This document shows positions 8,451 through 16,573 of a stretch of DNA of 64,000 bases, piece by piece (position 1 is the first letter of the stretch; each line of letters starts with the position of its first letter). This DNA is from JBBRHQ01 sp963725315 (GTDB lineage Bacteria > Actinomycetota > Thermoleophilia > Solirubrobacterales > 70-9): the NCBI GenBank assembly GCA_963725315.1, contig CAVRYA010000009.1:310001-374000 (forward strand), written 5' to 3'. The notes below the pieces were generated by a model. It saw only the letters and a list, made by a program, of their open reading frames with translations. It was not told the origin of the DNA and searched no databases. A program made the position numbers and the translations under genes.

Positions 8451-9229
8451 GCGGGAACGACGTGACGCCTCCGCCGCCCCCCAGGCTGGGCCAGAACTTC
8501 CTCGCGGACACCAACCTGCTTGAGGCGATCGTGCGCGAATCCGGGGTCGGCCCCGGCGACGTCGTGCTCGAGATCGGCGCCGGCGAGGGGGTCCTGACCC
8601 GCAGGCTCGCCGCCACCGCCGGCCACCTGCATGCGGTCGAGCTGGACCGCAGGCTGGAGGGGGCGCTGGAGGCGGTCGGGAGCGAGCCCAACGTGGAGAT
8701 CCACTGGGGGGACGCGCTGCGGCTCGACCTCGCGGCGCTCGACCCTGCCCCGACCGCGCTGGTCTCGAACCTCCCCTACGCGGTGGCGACGCCGCTGATC
8801 CTGCGCACGGTCACCGAGCTGCCGTCGCTGCGGGAGTGGACCGTGATGGTCCAGCGCGAGATCGCCGATCGGCTGCGGGCAGGCCCCGGGTCGCGCACCT
8901 ACGGCTCCCCCTCGGTGCTTGTTCAGCTAGCCGCCGACGTCCGTCTCGCCCGCACCGTCGACCCGGCCGTGTTCCGGCCCAGACCGCGGGTCTCCTCGGC
9001 GGTGCTGCGGATGTCGCGGCGGGGCCCCGGGGCCGGGGAGCCGACCCGGCAGTTGGTGCGCCAGGCCTTCGCGCACCGCCGCAAGTCGCTGGCGAGGTCG
9101 CTGGAGCTGGCCGGGCCGGGGCGGATCGAGGCGGTCCGCGAAGCGCTCGAGGAGATGGGCCTGCCCGCGGACGCCCGGGCCGAGTCGCTGGCGCCGGCCC
9201 AGTTCGAGGCCCTGTCGAAGGTGATCTGA
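8447..9229 (+). CDS. rsmA: 16S rRNA (adenine1518/1519-N6)-dimethyltransferase RsmA/KsgA
   Basis: About 260 residues. Dimethylates two adjacent adenines in helix 45 of 16S rRNA late in 30S assembly; loss usually gives kasugamycin resistance. Seen: RLGQNFLAD near the N-terminus, SAM-binding VLEIGAGEGVLTRRL, acidic HAVELDRRL, catalytic NLPYAVATPL (the NLPY motif), and the C-terminal AFAHRRKSLARSLEL. GTG 8447 overlaps the tatD stop. A second in-frame GTG at 8462 is possible but leaves no coupling. ispE follows after 8 nt. Confidence 0.94.
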   Translation: MSGNDVTPPPPPRLGQNFLADTNLLEAIVRESGVGPGDVVLEIGAGEGVLTRRLAATAGHLHAVELDRRLEGALEAVGSEPNVEIHWGDALRLDLAALDPAPTALVSNLPYAVATPLILRTVTELPSLREWTVMVQREIADRLRAGPGSRTYGSPSVLVQLAADVRLARTVDPAVFRPRPRVSSAVLRMSRRGPGAGEPTRQLVRQAFAHRRKSLARSLELAGPGRIEAVREALEEMGLPADARAESLAPAQFEALSKVI

Positions 9230-9237
9230 AGCCCGCG

Positions 9238-10077
9238 ATGACCGACACCGTGCTCGCCCCTGCCAAGCTCAACCTCTGCCTCTTCCTCGGGGGCCGGCGC
9301 GAGGACGGCCTGCACCGGATCTGCTCCCTGTTCGAGCCGCTCGGCCTGGCCGACGTGATCGAGATCGGGGCCGCCGCGGATGCGGACGAAGTGCTCTGTC
9401 CCGGAGTCGAGGGCGAGAACCTCGCCTCCCGGGCCCTGGTGTCGCTGCGCCGGTCCGGCTGGGAGCATCCGCCGCTCAGGGTGAGGATCGAGAAGCGGAT
9501 CCCGGTTGCGGCGGGCCTCGGCGGTGGCAGCGCCGACGCCGCGGCGGTCCTGCGGCTGGCCCGAGCCGAGGCGCCCGAGCTGGCTCAGATCGCGGCCGAG
9601 GTCGGGGCGGACGTTCCCTCGCAGCTGGTGCCCGCGATGGCCCTCGTGGAGGGGGCGGGGGAGAGGGTGAGGCGATTGCCCGACCCGCGCCCCCACGCGG
9701 TGGTCCTGCTGCCGGGTGGCGGCGGCCTGCGGACGGCCGAGGTGTTCGCCGAGGCGGACCGCCAGGGACTGGGCCGCAGCGAGGCCGAGCTGGACGCGCT
9801 CGCGTCAGAGCTGCTGGAGGCGGCCGGGTCGGGAGGGTCGCCGCTCGCCTACGCAGAGCTGCTCGCCAACGACCTCGAGCCCGCCGCGCGCGCCCTTCGA
9901 CCCGAGATCGGCGAGGCGATCTCGGCCCTGCGCGACGCGGGCGCCCCGCTGGCGGCGATCAGCGGCTCGGGGCCGACCGCCTTCGGCCTCTTCGCGGACC
10001 TTCCCTCGGCCCGGGCGGCGGCGGAGCGGCTCGGCCGCGACGACGCGATCGTCTGCGAGGGCGGGGGGGCGCCGTGA
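9238..10077 (+). CDS. ispE: 4-diphosphocytidyl-2-C-methyl-D-erythritol kinase
   Basis: 279 residues, GHMP kinase of the MEP pathway: ATP-dependent 2-phosphorylation of CDP-ME on the way to isoprenoid precursors. Motifs are APAKLNLCLFLG (7-18), the ATP loop PVAAGLGGGSADAAAVLR (about 89-106) and the C-terminal GHMP motif AAISGSGPTAFGLF. ATG 9238 is 8 nt after rsmA; the frame is open further upstream inside rsmA but that part is not ispE-like. The stop overlaps the start of the DedA-PAP2 gene, completing a tatD-rsmA-ispE run. Confidence 0.94.
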   Translation: MTDTVLAPAKLNLCLFLGGRREDGLHRICSLFEPLGLADVIEIGAAADADEVLCPGVEGENLASRALVSLRRSGWEHPPLRVRIEKRIPVAAGLGGGSADAAAVLRLARAEAPELAQIAAEVGADVPSQLVPAMALVEGAGERVRRLPDPRPHAVVLLPGGGGLRTAEVFAEADRQGLGRSEAELDALASELLEAAGSGGSPLAYAELLANDLEPAARALRPEIGEAISALRDAGAPLAAISGSGPTAFGLFADLPSARAAAERLGRDDAIVCEGGGAP

Positions 10078-11591
10078 GGGTCCCGGCGGCGCTGCGCAAC
10101 AAGCACTTCGCCCTCGTCCTGGTGGTGATCGCGGTGATCACCGTCTACTACCTGGTCAGCCGCCTGATCCCGCACGAGAACCTCCAGGGGCTGCTCGAGG
10201 ACGTCTCCAACGCGCTGGGGGCGTGGACCTACCTGCTGGTCGGCGTGCTCGCCTTCCTCGAGACCGGCGCTTTCGTCGGGCTGGTCGTCCCCGGCGAGAC
10301 GGTGATGCTGATCGGCGGGGCGGTCGCCGGCCAGGGCGCGGTCGACATCTACCTGCTGATCGCGATCGGCTGGTTCGCCGCCTGGCTCGGCGACACCACC
10401 AGCTTCTACATCGGCCGCCGCCTCGGCCGCGGCTTCGTGCTTCGCCACGGTCCCCGTGTCGGGATCAGCGAGGAGCGCTTCAGCCGGGTCGAGGACTACT
10501 TCGATCGCCACGGAGGCAAGACGATCCTGATCGGGCGCTTCATCAGCCTGGTCCGGGCGCTGGCGCCGTTCGTCGCCGGCAGCTCGGGGATGCGCTACCG
10601 CGCCTTCGTCCCCTACAGCATCCTCGGCACCGGGATCTGGGCCTCCGCCCACATCCTGATCGGCTACATCTTCTCCCGCAGCATCGACAGCGCCGCCGAG
10701 TACGCGGGGCGCGGCGCATTCATCCTCGGCACCCTGATCGTGGTCACGGTCGGGTCGGTGGTCGCCTTCCGCTTCCTCCGCGTCCCCGAGAACCGCCGCC
10801 GTGCGGTCGAGTGGATGGAGCAGCAGCGGGCGACTGCCTGGCTTCCTCCGATCGGGCGCCGGTTCCAGCCACAGGCACGCTTCATCTGGAACCGACTCAC
10901 CCCCGGTGGGACCTTCGGGCTGGAATTCACGAGCACTCTCGCGGTTCTCGCCGTCGGCCTCTTCGTGCTGATCGCCTACACCGTGATCGTCGGCGACGAC
11001 CCGGGCCCGACGCCAGGCGACGTCACCGCCCAGGACGTCGCCGAGACGATCCGGACCCCGTGGCTGACGACCGTCGCCAAGGCCGTGACCACGCTGGGCT
11101 CGCCCGCCCTCGTCTGGACCCTGGCATTCGGCTGCGCAATCGCCCTCGCCCTCGCTCGTCGCTGGTGGGAGTTCTGGATCCTGGTCGCCGGGATGGTGCT
11201 CCTGATCGCCGGCCTGCACCTGATCAAGGACGCCGTCGACCGTCCCCGTCCCGGCGGTGGGCTTGTCTCAGCGGCCGGGTCCTCGTTCCCCAGCGGCCAC
11301 GCTGCATACTCGACCTTCTACGTCTGGCTCGCGGTGACCCTGGTGATGCGCTTGCGGCCGGCGATGGCGCGGGCTTCCGCCGTCGTCCTCGCCGGCGTCG
11401 GCGTGGCGGCCGCCGTCGGGCTCTCGCGCGTTTACCTGGGCGTCCATTACCTCAGCGACGTCAGCGCCGGCTGGGCGCTTGGCGCCTCGGCCTTCGCCCT
11501 CTGCGCCGCGATCGCGCTGATCGTCACCCAGTTGCGCCAGAATCCCCCCGAGGTGAGACCGAAGCCCGAAGCCACACCCCAGGCCCCCTGA
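10074..11591 (+). CDS. DedA - PAP2 fusion membrane protein
   Basis: 505 residues, many TM helices. The N-terminal half (about 35-215) is DedA/SNARE-associated: FLETGAFVGLVVPGETVMLIGG, GDTTSFYIGRRLGRG, HGGKTILIGRFISLVRALAPFVAG. The C-terminal half is a PAP2-type phosphatase with all three motifs: KDAVDRPRPGG (about 384), SFPSGHA (about 404-410) and SRVYLGVHYLSDV (about 449-461). PAP2 enzymes dephosphorylate lipid phosphates such as undecaprenyl-PP, and DedA proteins can act as undecaprenyl-phosphate flippases. A joined phosphatase-flippase for lipid-carrier recycling is a reasonable inference. It sits next to ispE, which feeds polyprenyl synthesis. GTG 10074 overlaps the ispE stop. Confidence 0.88.
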   Translation: MRVPAALRNKHFALVLVVIAVITVYYLVSRLIPHENLQGLLEDVSNALGAWTYLLVGVLAFLETGAFVGLVVPGETVMLIGGAVAGQGAVDIYLLIAIGWFAAWLGDTTSFYIGRRLGRGFVLRHGPRVGISEERFSRVEDYFDRHGGKTILIGRFISLVRALAPFVAGSSGMRYRAFVPYSILGTGIWASAHILIGYIFSRSIDSAAEYAGRGAFILGTLIVVTVGSVVAFRFLRVPENRRRAVEWMEQQRATAWLPPIGRRFQPQARFIWNRLTPGGTFGLEFTSTLAVLAVGLFVLIAYTVIVGDDPGPTPGDVTAQDVAETIRTPWLTTVAKAVTTLGSPALVWTLAFGCAIALALARRWWEFWILVAGMVLLIAGLHLIKDAVDRPRPGGGLVSAAGSSFPSGHAAYSTFYVWLAVTLVMRLRPAMARASAVVLAGVGVAAAVGLSRVYLGVHYLSDVSAGWALGASAFALCAAIALIVTQLRQNPPEVRPKPEATPQAP

Positions 11592-11595
11592 CGAC

Positions 11596-11841
11596 GTGGC
11601 GCTGGCGAAGATCGGCAACGAGTACCTGATCTTCGGTGCCGCCGGGCTGATCAGCCTGGTCGCCTTCGTCACCCTGATCCTGGTCCCCGCGCTGGGCTCC
11701 TACGGGCGGGCCTGGGAGAAGGTCGCCGCCGGCTTCCTGTCGCTTTTCGTGCTGCTGATCCTGGTCTCGATCGGCATCGGCCTTGGCGTGCTGATCGTCG
11801 TCAACTACAACGAGATCACCGACCTCTTCAGCCAGGGCTGA
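11596..11841 (+). CDS. small two-TM membrane protein
   Basis: 81 residues starting at GTG 11596, 4 nt after the DedA-PAP2 stop, so probably in the same transcript. Two hydrophobic helices are visible (about 9-31, YLIFGAAGLISLVAFVTLIL; about 43-68, with FLSLFVLLILVSIGIGLGV) joined by a short polar loop. There is no signal cleavage site and no motif I recognise. Function unknown. Confidence 0.65.
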   Translation: MALAKIGNEYLIFGAAGLISLVAFVTLILVPALGSYGRAWEKVAAGFLSLFVLLILVSIGIGLGVLIVVNYNEITDLFSQG

Positions 11842-11884
11842 GCGGCATCCCCCCGGGCGGCCGGCGCCGGCAGGGCATGGCGGG

Positions 11885-11890
11885 GATAAT
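11885..11890 (+). promoter_or_regulatory. -10-like box GATAAT for the PucR gene
   Basis: GATAAT lies 9 nt before GTG 11900, directly after the end of the small membrane-protein gene. Confidence 0.4.
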
Positions 11891-11899
11891 CGCCTTGCC

Positions 11900-13546
11900 G
11901 TGGCAGCTGGAAAGACGAAGAAAACCCCTGTAAAGCCGGGAAAGGCCGGGGCAGCGGCGACGCTGGACGCACTGGCCGAGGCGGTCGAGTCCGGCGCCGG
12001 CCTGCCCGCAGTCGCCCGGGCGGCTGCCAGGGTGCTGGATGCGAGCATCGCCCTGATCGACCGCTCCAGCGCCGTGCTCGCGGTGGCCGGCGCCTCTCCC
12101 GACCAGGAGCGGCGGCTGCTCGCCGGCGGGGAGGGCGTGGTCTCGGTCGTCCTGCGCGTCGCCGACAGCCCGGTCGGCGAGCTCCGCTATCGCAGCAAGG
12201 CCGAGCCGGATGCGGTGATCGCCCGCATGGTGGGGACCCTGCTCGCCCTCGAGCTGGAGCGCGCCCGCTCGCCCGAGTGGGAGAGCGAGGAGGCAGCGGC
12301 CGGCTTCGTCCGCGCCGTGCTCTCACGCGAGGTCACCGACCGCGGCGACATCTGCGCCCGCGCCGCAGAGCTCGGCGCCGACCTCGAGAAGGGGGCCGGC
12401 GCGCTGGTGCTGCGGGCGGCGCCGCGAGCGCCGCAGACCGACGAATGGAGGACGCGCGTGCTGACCCTGGCGATCCGCTCGCTGCGCTCGGCGGCGCCGG
12501 GATCGCTCGCGGCGCTCGAGGACGCCGAGGCCGCGGTGGTCGCGGTGATCGTCCCGGCCGCCGAGGAGGAGCGGCTCGGGCGTGCGGCCGCGGCGCTCGA
12601 GAGAGAGCTGGCCGAGAGCCTCCCGGCCTTCCACTCGACGATCGGCCGCAGCCGTCGCGCCGCCGATCCCGTCGACCTCTCCCGGGCCGGCAACGAGGCG
12701 CGGCTGGCGGTCAACGTCGGCGAGGCCGAGGGTCGCACCCTTCTCGCCTTCGAGGACACCGGCGCCTACAGGCTGCTGCTCGGGGCGATGAGCGAGGACC
12801 CCGGGGAGCTGGAGCGGTTCTACGCCGAGACGATCGAGCCGCTCGCCGCCTACGACGAGCAGTACGAGACCGAGCTGGTGCAGACGGTCGAGGCCTACCT
12901 CGACAACGACGGCAACGTTGCCGCCACCGCCAAGCAGCTGTTCACGCACCGCCACACGATCCGCTACCGGCTGGAGAGGGCGAAGGAGCTCTGCGGGCAT
13001 GACGTCTCCTCCACGGTCGGCCGCGAGAAGCTGGGCCTCGGCCTCAAGGCGATGCGCGTCCTCGGCATACCGACCGCCAGGGGCCCGGCGATGGAGCCCG
13101 GGGCCGAGGCGCGGCAAGGTCCCCCGCCTCCCGGAGGACTGAGGCGGGTCGGGAGGGGTCCCGGCCTACCGGCCGGCGCCGGTGGTCCCGGTCCAGGCGC
13201 CCACCGACTCCGCGGTGGAAACCCTGGCCTCGACCCGCAGACGGTCGTTGCGCTTGAAGTAGCGCCGTCCCCTGCGGGTCATCTGCATCCGCAGCGTCTT
13301 GGTCTTGCCGCCGGATGCGCGGAAGGAGTCCTCGGCGATCAGGCCCCGGCCGTCATCGCCGGACCTGGGCACGCCGCGGACCGTGATCTTGCCCTTGTGG
13401 CAGAAGGCGAAGCTCTTCGGGCATTTGACCTCGGCCACGAGGCGGTGACCGCGGACGGCGAGCTTGCCCTCGAGGTGGGCTCGGACCTTGCCGAGGACGC
13501 TGAAGCCCGGGGCCAGCTCGGAGCCCTTCGGGAGGAGCTTGGGTGA
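11900..13546 (+). CDS. PucR-type HTH transcriptional regulator (3' end doubtful)
   Basis: The first about 390 residues make a full PucR/CdaR-like regulator: a Lys-rich start, a GAF-like sensory part (about 20-110), a GGDEF-like central region with RAGNEARLAVNVGEAEG, and a C-terminal PucR helix-turn-helix (about 325-385: VEAYLDNDGNVAATAKQLF then HRHTIRYRLER). Such proteins control purine, amino-acid or xenobiotic genes. After about 13,090 the frame runs on for 450 nt of Pro/Gly-rich sequence lying antisense to the hydrolase gene. I think the true stop is near 13,140 and a one-base indel, or an unlucky open frame, hides it. A hairpin at 13,123-13,148 supports an end there. Confidence 0.8.
   Translation: MAAGKTKKTPVKPGKAGAAATLDALAEAVESGAGLPAVARAAARVLDASIALIDRSSAVLAVAGASPDQERRLLAGGEGVVSVVLRVADSPVGELRYRSKAEPDAVIARMVGTLLALELERARSPEWESEEAAAGFVRAVLSREVTDRGDICARAAELGADLEKGAGALVLRAAPRAPQTDEWRTRVLTLAIRSLRSAAPGSLAALEDAEAAVVAVIVPAAEEERLGRAAAALERELAESLPAFHSTIGRSRRAADPVDLSRAGNEARLAVNVGEAEGRTLLAFEDTGAYRLLLGAMSEDPGELERFYAETIEPLAAYDEQYETELVQTVEAYLDNDGNVAATAKQLFTHRHTIRYRLERAKELCGHDVSSTVGREKLGLGLKAMRVLGIPTARGPAMEPGAEARQGPPPPGGLRRVGRGPGLPAGAGGPGPGAHRLRGGNPGLDPQTVVALEVAPSPAGHLHPQRLGLAAGCAEGVLGDQAPAVIAGPGHAADRDLALVAEGEALRAFDLGHEAVTADGELALEVGSDLAEDAEARGQLGALREELG
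13123..13148. terminator. inverted repeat between convergent genes
   Basis: Perfect 8-bp arms CCCGCCTC and GAGGCGGG around a 10-nt loop, lying between the conserved end of the PucR regulator and the stop of the facing hydrolase gene. There is no T-run, which is common in high-GC actinobacterial terminators; it could serve both strands. Confidence 0.5.
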
Positions 13547-15396
13547 GCTCGCCTTGACCACGCCACCCAACGAGCCCGGCTTCTCCAGCACCGGCAGGGT
13601 CAGGCGCAGGTTCCTCACCTCGACCGGCTGCTGATCGTTGGAGTCGCGGCCGTAGGGGGCGTCGTCGGGAAGCAGCTCGAGCTTGGCGATGTGCCCGGCG
13701 GCGAAGTGCCAGCCGTTGGGATGCAGCTGGAAGACCTGCTTGACGAAGCCGGGGTCGGTCTTCGGGCGCCACAGGCCCCGGCCGACCAGGGTCTCCGTGC
13801 CGTCGGGGTTGTCCACGGTGGGTGTGGGGTCGACGTCGAGGAGACGGGCGGCGACCTGAGAGTTCGTGTCGGTGAGCTTGAAGTCGGCGACGACCGTGGG
13901 CGCGCCCATCAGCGTGTAGCCGGCGCCCTGCGCTGCGGGCAGTCGGTAGGTCGCCGTGTCGGCCTGGTCGGCAGCGGAGGCCTGCGCGCAGGCGCCGCCG
14001 CCGAACACTGGGTCGAAGATCGCGCCGATCGACGGGTCGCCCGCGGTTGGCGCGATCGTCTTCGCCGCAGCCGAGCCGTGGCGGACCTCGCCCTTGGAGA
14101 TGTGGGCCCAGTCCTTGGCGAAGTAGGGTCCGCCGGAGGGGCTGCTGGCCGGGCAGGTCTGGGTCAGCGTCTCGATCCCCTGGTAGGGGAGCGAGCCGCC
14201 GCTTCCGGTGTTGTTGCCCTTGACGTAGTAGTCGAACCACTTCTCCTCGCGGGCCGCCAGCAGCGCGATGTCGCTGCCCTTGTTCTGGCCGCGCATGTGC
14301 CCGAAATCCATGAAGAACAGCGATACCGGCGCGTCGGGGTACTCGCTCTTGGTCCGGTTGTAGAAGCGGATCGCCTCGTCGGCCGGGAAGAGGTCGTCGG
14401 TCCAGCCGTTGGAGATCAGCAGCGGCGCCGGGGGCTCGGAGTGGTCGATGTAGTAGGAGGAGTGGTGCTGCTTGATCTCGTCGAGGATTCCCGCCACCTC
14501 GGGGTCGCCGTCGTAGGGCTCGCCCTCGTTGAGCCGCGTGTTCCAGTTCGTGATGTCGGCATCCGGGTCGGTGCCCGGCTCGGCGCAGATCCCGGTGCCG
14601 ATCGGCGGATCTCCGCATCCGACCAGGTAGAGGCCGCCGACGAAGGACTTCTTGTAGATGCCGAGACGGCCGCTGTAGGAGGCGTCCTCGACGTAGTCGA
14701 GGGTGCTGCCGTTGGGGGTCAGCGAGTAGGAGAGGTCCGTCCAGGGGACCTCGGGCGCCGCGGCGGCCAGCGACATCGGAGTGCCGTTGGGGCTCTTCCA
14801 GGGCGTGAGGCTTCCGTCGGGGAGCATCTGGCGGTCCTTCAGCGCCGCCAGGGCCATCGACATTCCGCCCCGTAGGAACCGCCGTTCGCGCCGATCTTGG
14901 TGGGGGAGACCAGCCCCTCGTCGACCAGCTTGCCGGCGAAGTCCTGGGCATCGCGGACCTCGTAGCGGTCGTCCATCAGCCGGATGTAGCCCTTGGCGCA
15001 TCCGGTCGGGTCGGCATCGACCGAGTCTTCGGTGCCGCAGGACTCGTGGAAGCCGCGGTCGGTCATGCTGAAGGTCGCGTAGCCGCGGTCGAGCCAGCGG
15101 TGCATGGCGGAAAGCCCGAGCTTGGAGCCGCCGTAGCCGTGGAACATCATGATCAGCGGGAAGTCGCCGTCCGGTCCCGAGGCGGGCTCCGGCGGAAAGG
15201 CGACGTTGACGTCGATCGGGACGTTGTCGAAGGCCTTGCTCGTGCTGCGGGGGCTGGTGCTGCCGCAGAAACGGACGCCGTCTGACTGCACCGTGCAGTT
15301 GACGTCGCCGTTGAAGACGCTGGTGATCGCAGCGTTGGCGGCGGGGGCGAAGATCAGCCCGGCGAAGACGACCGTGACTGCGATGAGCTTGCGCAT
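13166..15396 (-). pseudogene. secreted CocE/NonD-type (X-Pro dipeptidyl-peptidase-like) hydrolase, one frameshift
   Basis: Begins at ATG 15396 with a CGGAGGG ribosome site 3-4 nt upstream and a signal peptide (MRKLIAVTVVFAGLIFAPAANA). The alpha/beta-hydrolase core follows: LIMMFHGYGGSKLG, then the nucleophile elbow IGANGGSYGG. At about 14,868 one G is missing from a G-run and the frame shifts. Downstream frame continues GGMSMALAALKDRQ, LLISNGWTDDLFPA, FGHMRGQNKG and a C-terminal S15/CocE-like beta domain. Restored, it is about 740 residues and looks catalytic. A single homopolymer indel is more likely a sequence error than decay. Substrate unknown: ester or peptide. Confidence 0.75.
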
Positions 15397-15517
15397 CTGC
15401 CCTCCGTGGTGGTGAGCGGGCCGCCCCCAGTGGGCCCTGCCCCGTTCCTCTCCTGCCAGGCGGACAATAGCGCCGATCGCATCTGCGTGGACGCCTGCAT
15501 GGGACGCAGCAAGACCA

Positions 15518-15589
15518 TTCCGGGGGGACGATTCGAACGCCCGCTGCCTGGACCAAAACCAGGTGTGCTACCGACTACACCACCCCGGA
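15518..15589 (-). tRNA. tRNA-Gln (anticodon TTG)
   Basis: Minus-strand cloverleaf of 72 nt. Acceptor TCCGGGG pairs with CCCCGGA, discriminator A. Anticodon stem CCTGG/CCAGG encloses TTTTGGT, so the anticodon is TTG. T-arm GGGCG-TTCGAAT-CGTCC has one G-T pair. No CCA is encoded. No neighbouring integrase. Confidence 0.93.
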
Positions 15590-15684
15590 CCGGACTCCGA
15601 CCTTACCGCCGGCCCTCGTCGCCGAACGCAAGGTTAGGGACGAATAGGGGCTCTAACCGGCAGTTCGGCTTCGGGGGCGGCCAA

Positions 15685-15690
15685 TAGAGT
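15685..15690 (+). promoter_or_regulatory. -10-like box TAGAGT for the 15698 gene
   Basis: TAGAGT ends 7 nt before ATG 15698 with no ribosome binding site between. Confidence 0.45.
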
Positions 15691-15697
15691 CGCCACG

Positions 15698-16195
15698 ATG
15701 GAAACCAGCCCGCGCCGGCGCGATCTGGCCCGCCTCGATCTTGCCGGGATCATCTACGGGATCATCCTGTCGACGGCGCTGATCGGTGCCTTCAGCGAGC
15801 AGCCGAAGGTCGGCCAGGTGGCGACCTTCGTCGCCGTGGTGGGCAGCGCCGTGATCTTCTGGCTCGCCCACGCCTATGCGCACATCCTCGCCGCGGGGGT
15901 TGTGGACCGTGAGCCGATCACCGGCCCGGCCGTGCGCGAGGCGCTGATCCGCCAGCTTCCGCTGGTCCTCGGAGCGCTGCCCCCCGCCCTGGTGCTGCTC
16001 GCGGAGCCGCTGGGGATCCTCTCCGAGGACAACTCGGACAATCTGGCGATGGTGGTCGGAGTGGCGCTGCTCACCGCCTTCGGCTTCATCGCCGCCCGCC
16101 GCCGCAAGGCCGGGATCCTCGGGACGATCGTCCTCACCGCGATCAGCGCCGGCCTCGGGCTGGTCATGGTCGGGCTGAAGGCCGCGGTGCACTGA
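15698..16195 (+). CDS. four-TM integral membrane protein
   Basis: 165 residues with a basic N-terminus (METSPRRRDLARLDLAG) and four hydrophobic helices at about 14-30, 40-68, 88-108 and 120-160. A conserved-looking His pair (HAYAHI) sits in the second helix. I do not recognise the family beyond hypothetical membrane proteins of this group of bacteria. ATG 15698 is supported by TAGAGT just upstream. No operon partner before it; a half-size HdeD-like gene follows after 43 nt. Confidence 0.65.
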   Translation: METSPRRRDLARLDLAGIIYGIILSTALIGAFSEQPKVGQVATFVAVVGSAVIFWLAHAYAHILAAGVVDREPITGPAVREALIRQLPLVLGALPPALVLLAEPLGILSEDNSDNLAMVVGVALLTAFGFIAARRRKAGILGTIVLTAISAGLGLVMVGLKAAVH

Positions 16196-16238
16196 GGCCG
16201 TCGGGCCGCGCGCCTAGTCTGCGCGGCGATGGAGAGCG

Positions 16239-16541
16239 GTGATCTCGGCGCCGCTCGAGGGCACCGTCACCCTGACCTTCGTCCTCGTCGTCTACTTCAT
16301 CGTCATGGGGATCTCGCGGATCGCGATCGCGCTGATCGCCCGGGGGCAGCCCAACGCCGGCCTGATCGGCCTCAGCGGCGCCCTCTCGCTGATCGTCGGC
16401 CTGCTGATCGGTGTCAACCTGCCCAGCTCCGGCGACTGGGCGATCGGCCTGCTGGTCGGGATCGACCTGATCTTCGCCGGCTGGAGCCTGGCGCGGGCCA
16501 CCCTGGTCGGGCGCGACCTGGCGAAGTCGGGCCGCATCTAG
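16239..16541 (+). CDS. HdeD/DUF308-like membrane protein, about half usual size
   Basis: 100 residues with three TM helices. Sequence such as APLEGTVTLTFVLVVYFIVMGISRI and LSGALSLIVGLLIGVNLP...LVGIDLIFAGWSL matches the C-terminal half of DUF308 proteins, which normally have six helices and about 190 residues. The missing half is not upstream, since the previous gene ends 43 nt before. The start is uncertain. GTG 16239 is in frame, but TAGTCT (16215-16220) points at ATG 16229 in another frame, so a one-base indel near 16,250 is possible. Role in other bacteria is acid/stress-linked but weakly known. Confidence 0.55.
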   Translation: MISAPLEGTVTLTFVLVVYFIVMGISRIAIALIARGQPNAGLIGLSGALSLIVGLLIGVNLPSSGDWAIGLLVGIDLIFAGWSLARATLVGRDLAKSGRI

Positions 16542-16561
16542 CCCCCTCCGCCGGTCCGGTC

Positions 16562-16567
16562 TACGAT
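16562..16567 (+). promoter_or_regulatory. -10-like box TACGAT for glmU
   Basis: TACGAT ends 6 nt before GTG 16574, the exact spacing for initiation of transcription at the start codon. Confidence 0.45.
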
Positions 16568-16573
16568 TCGCAG

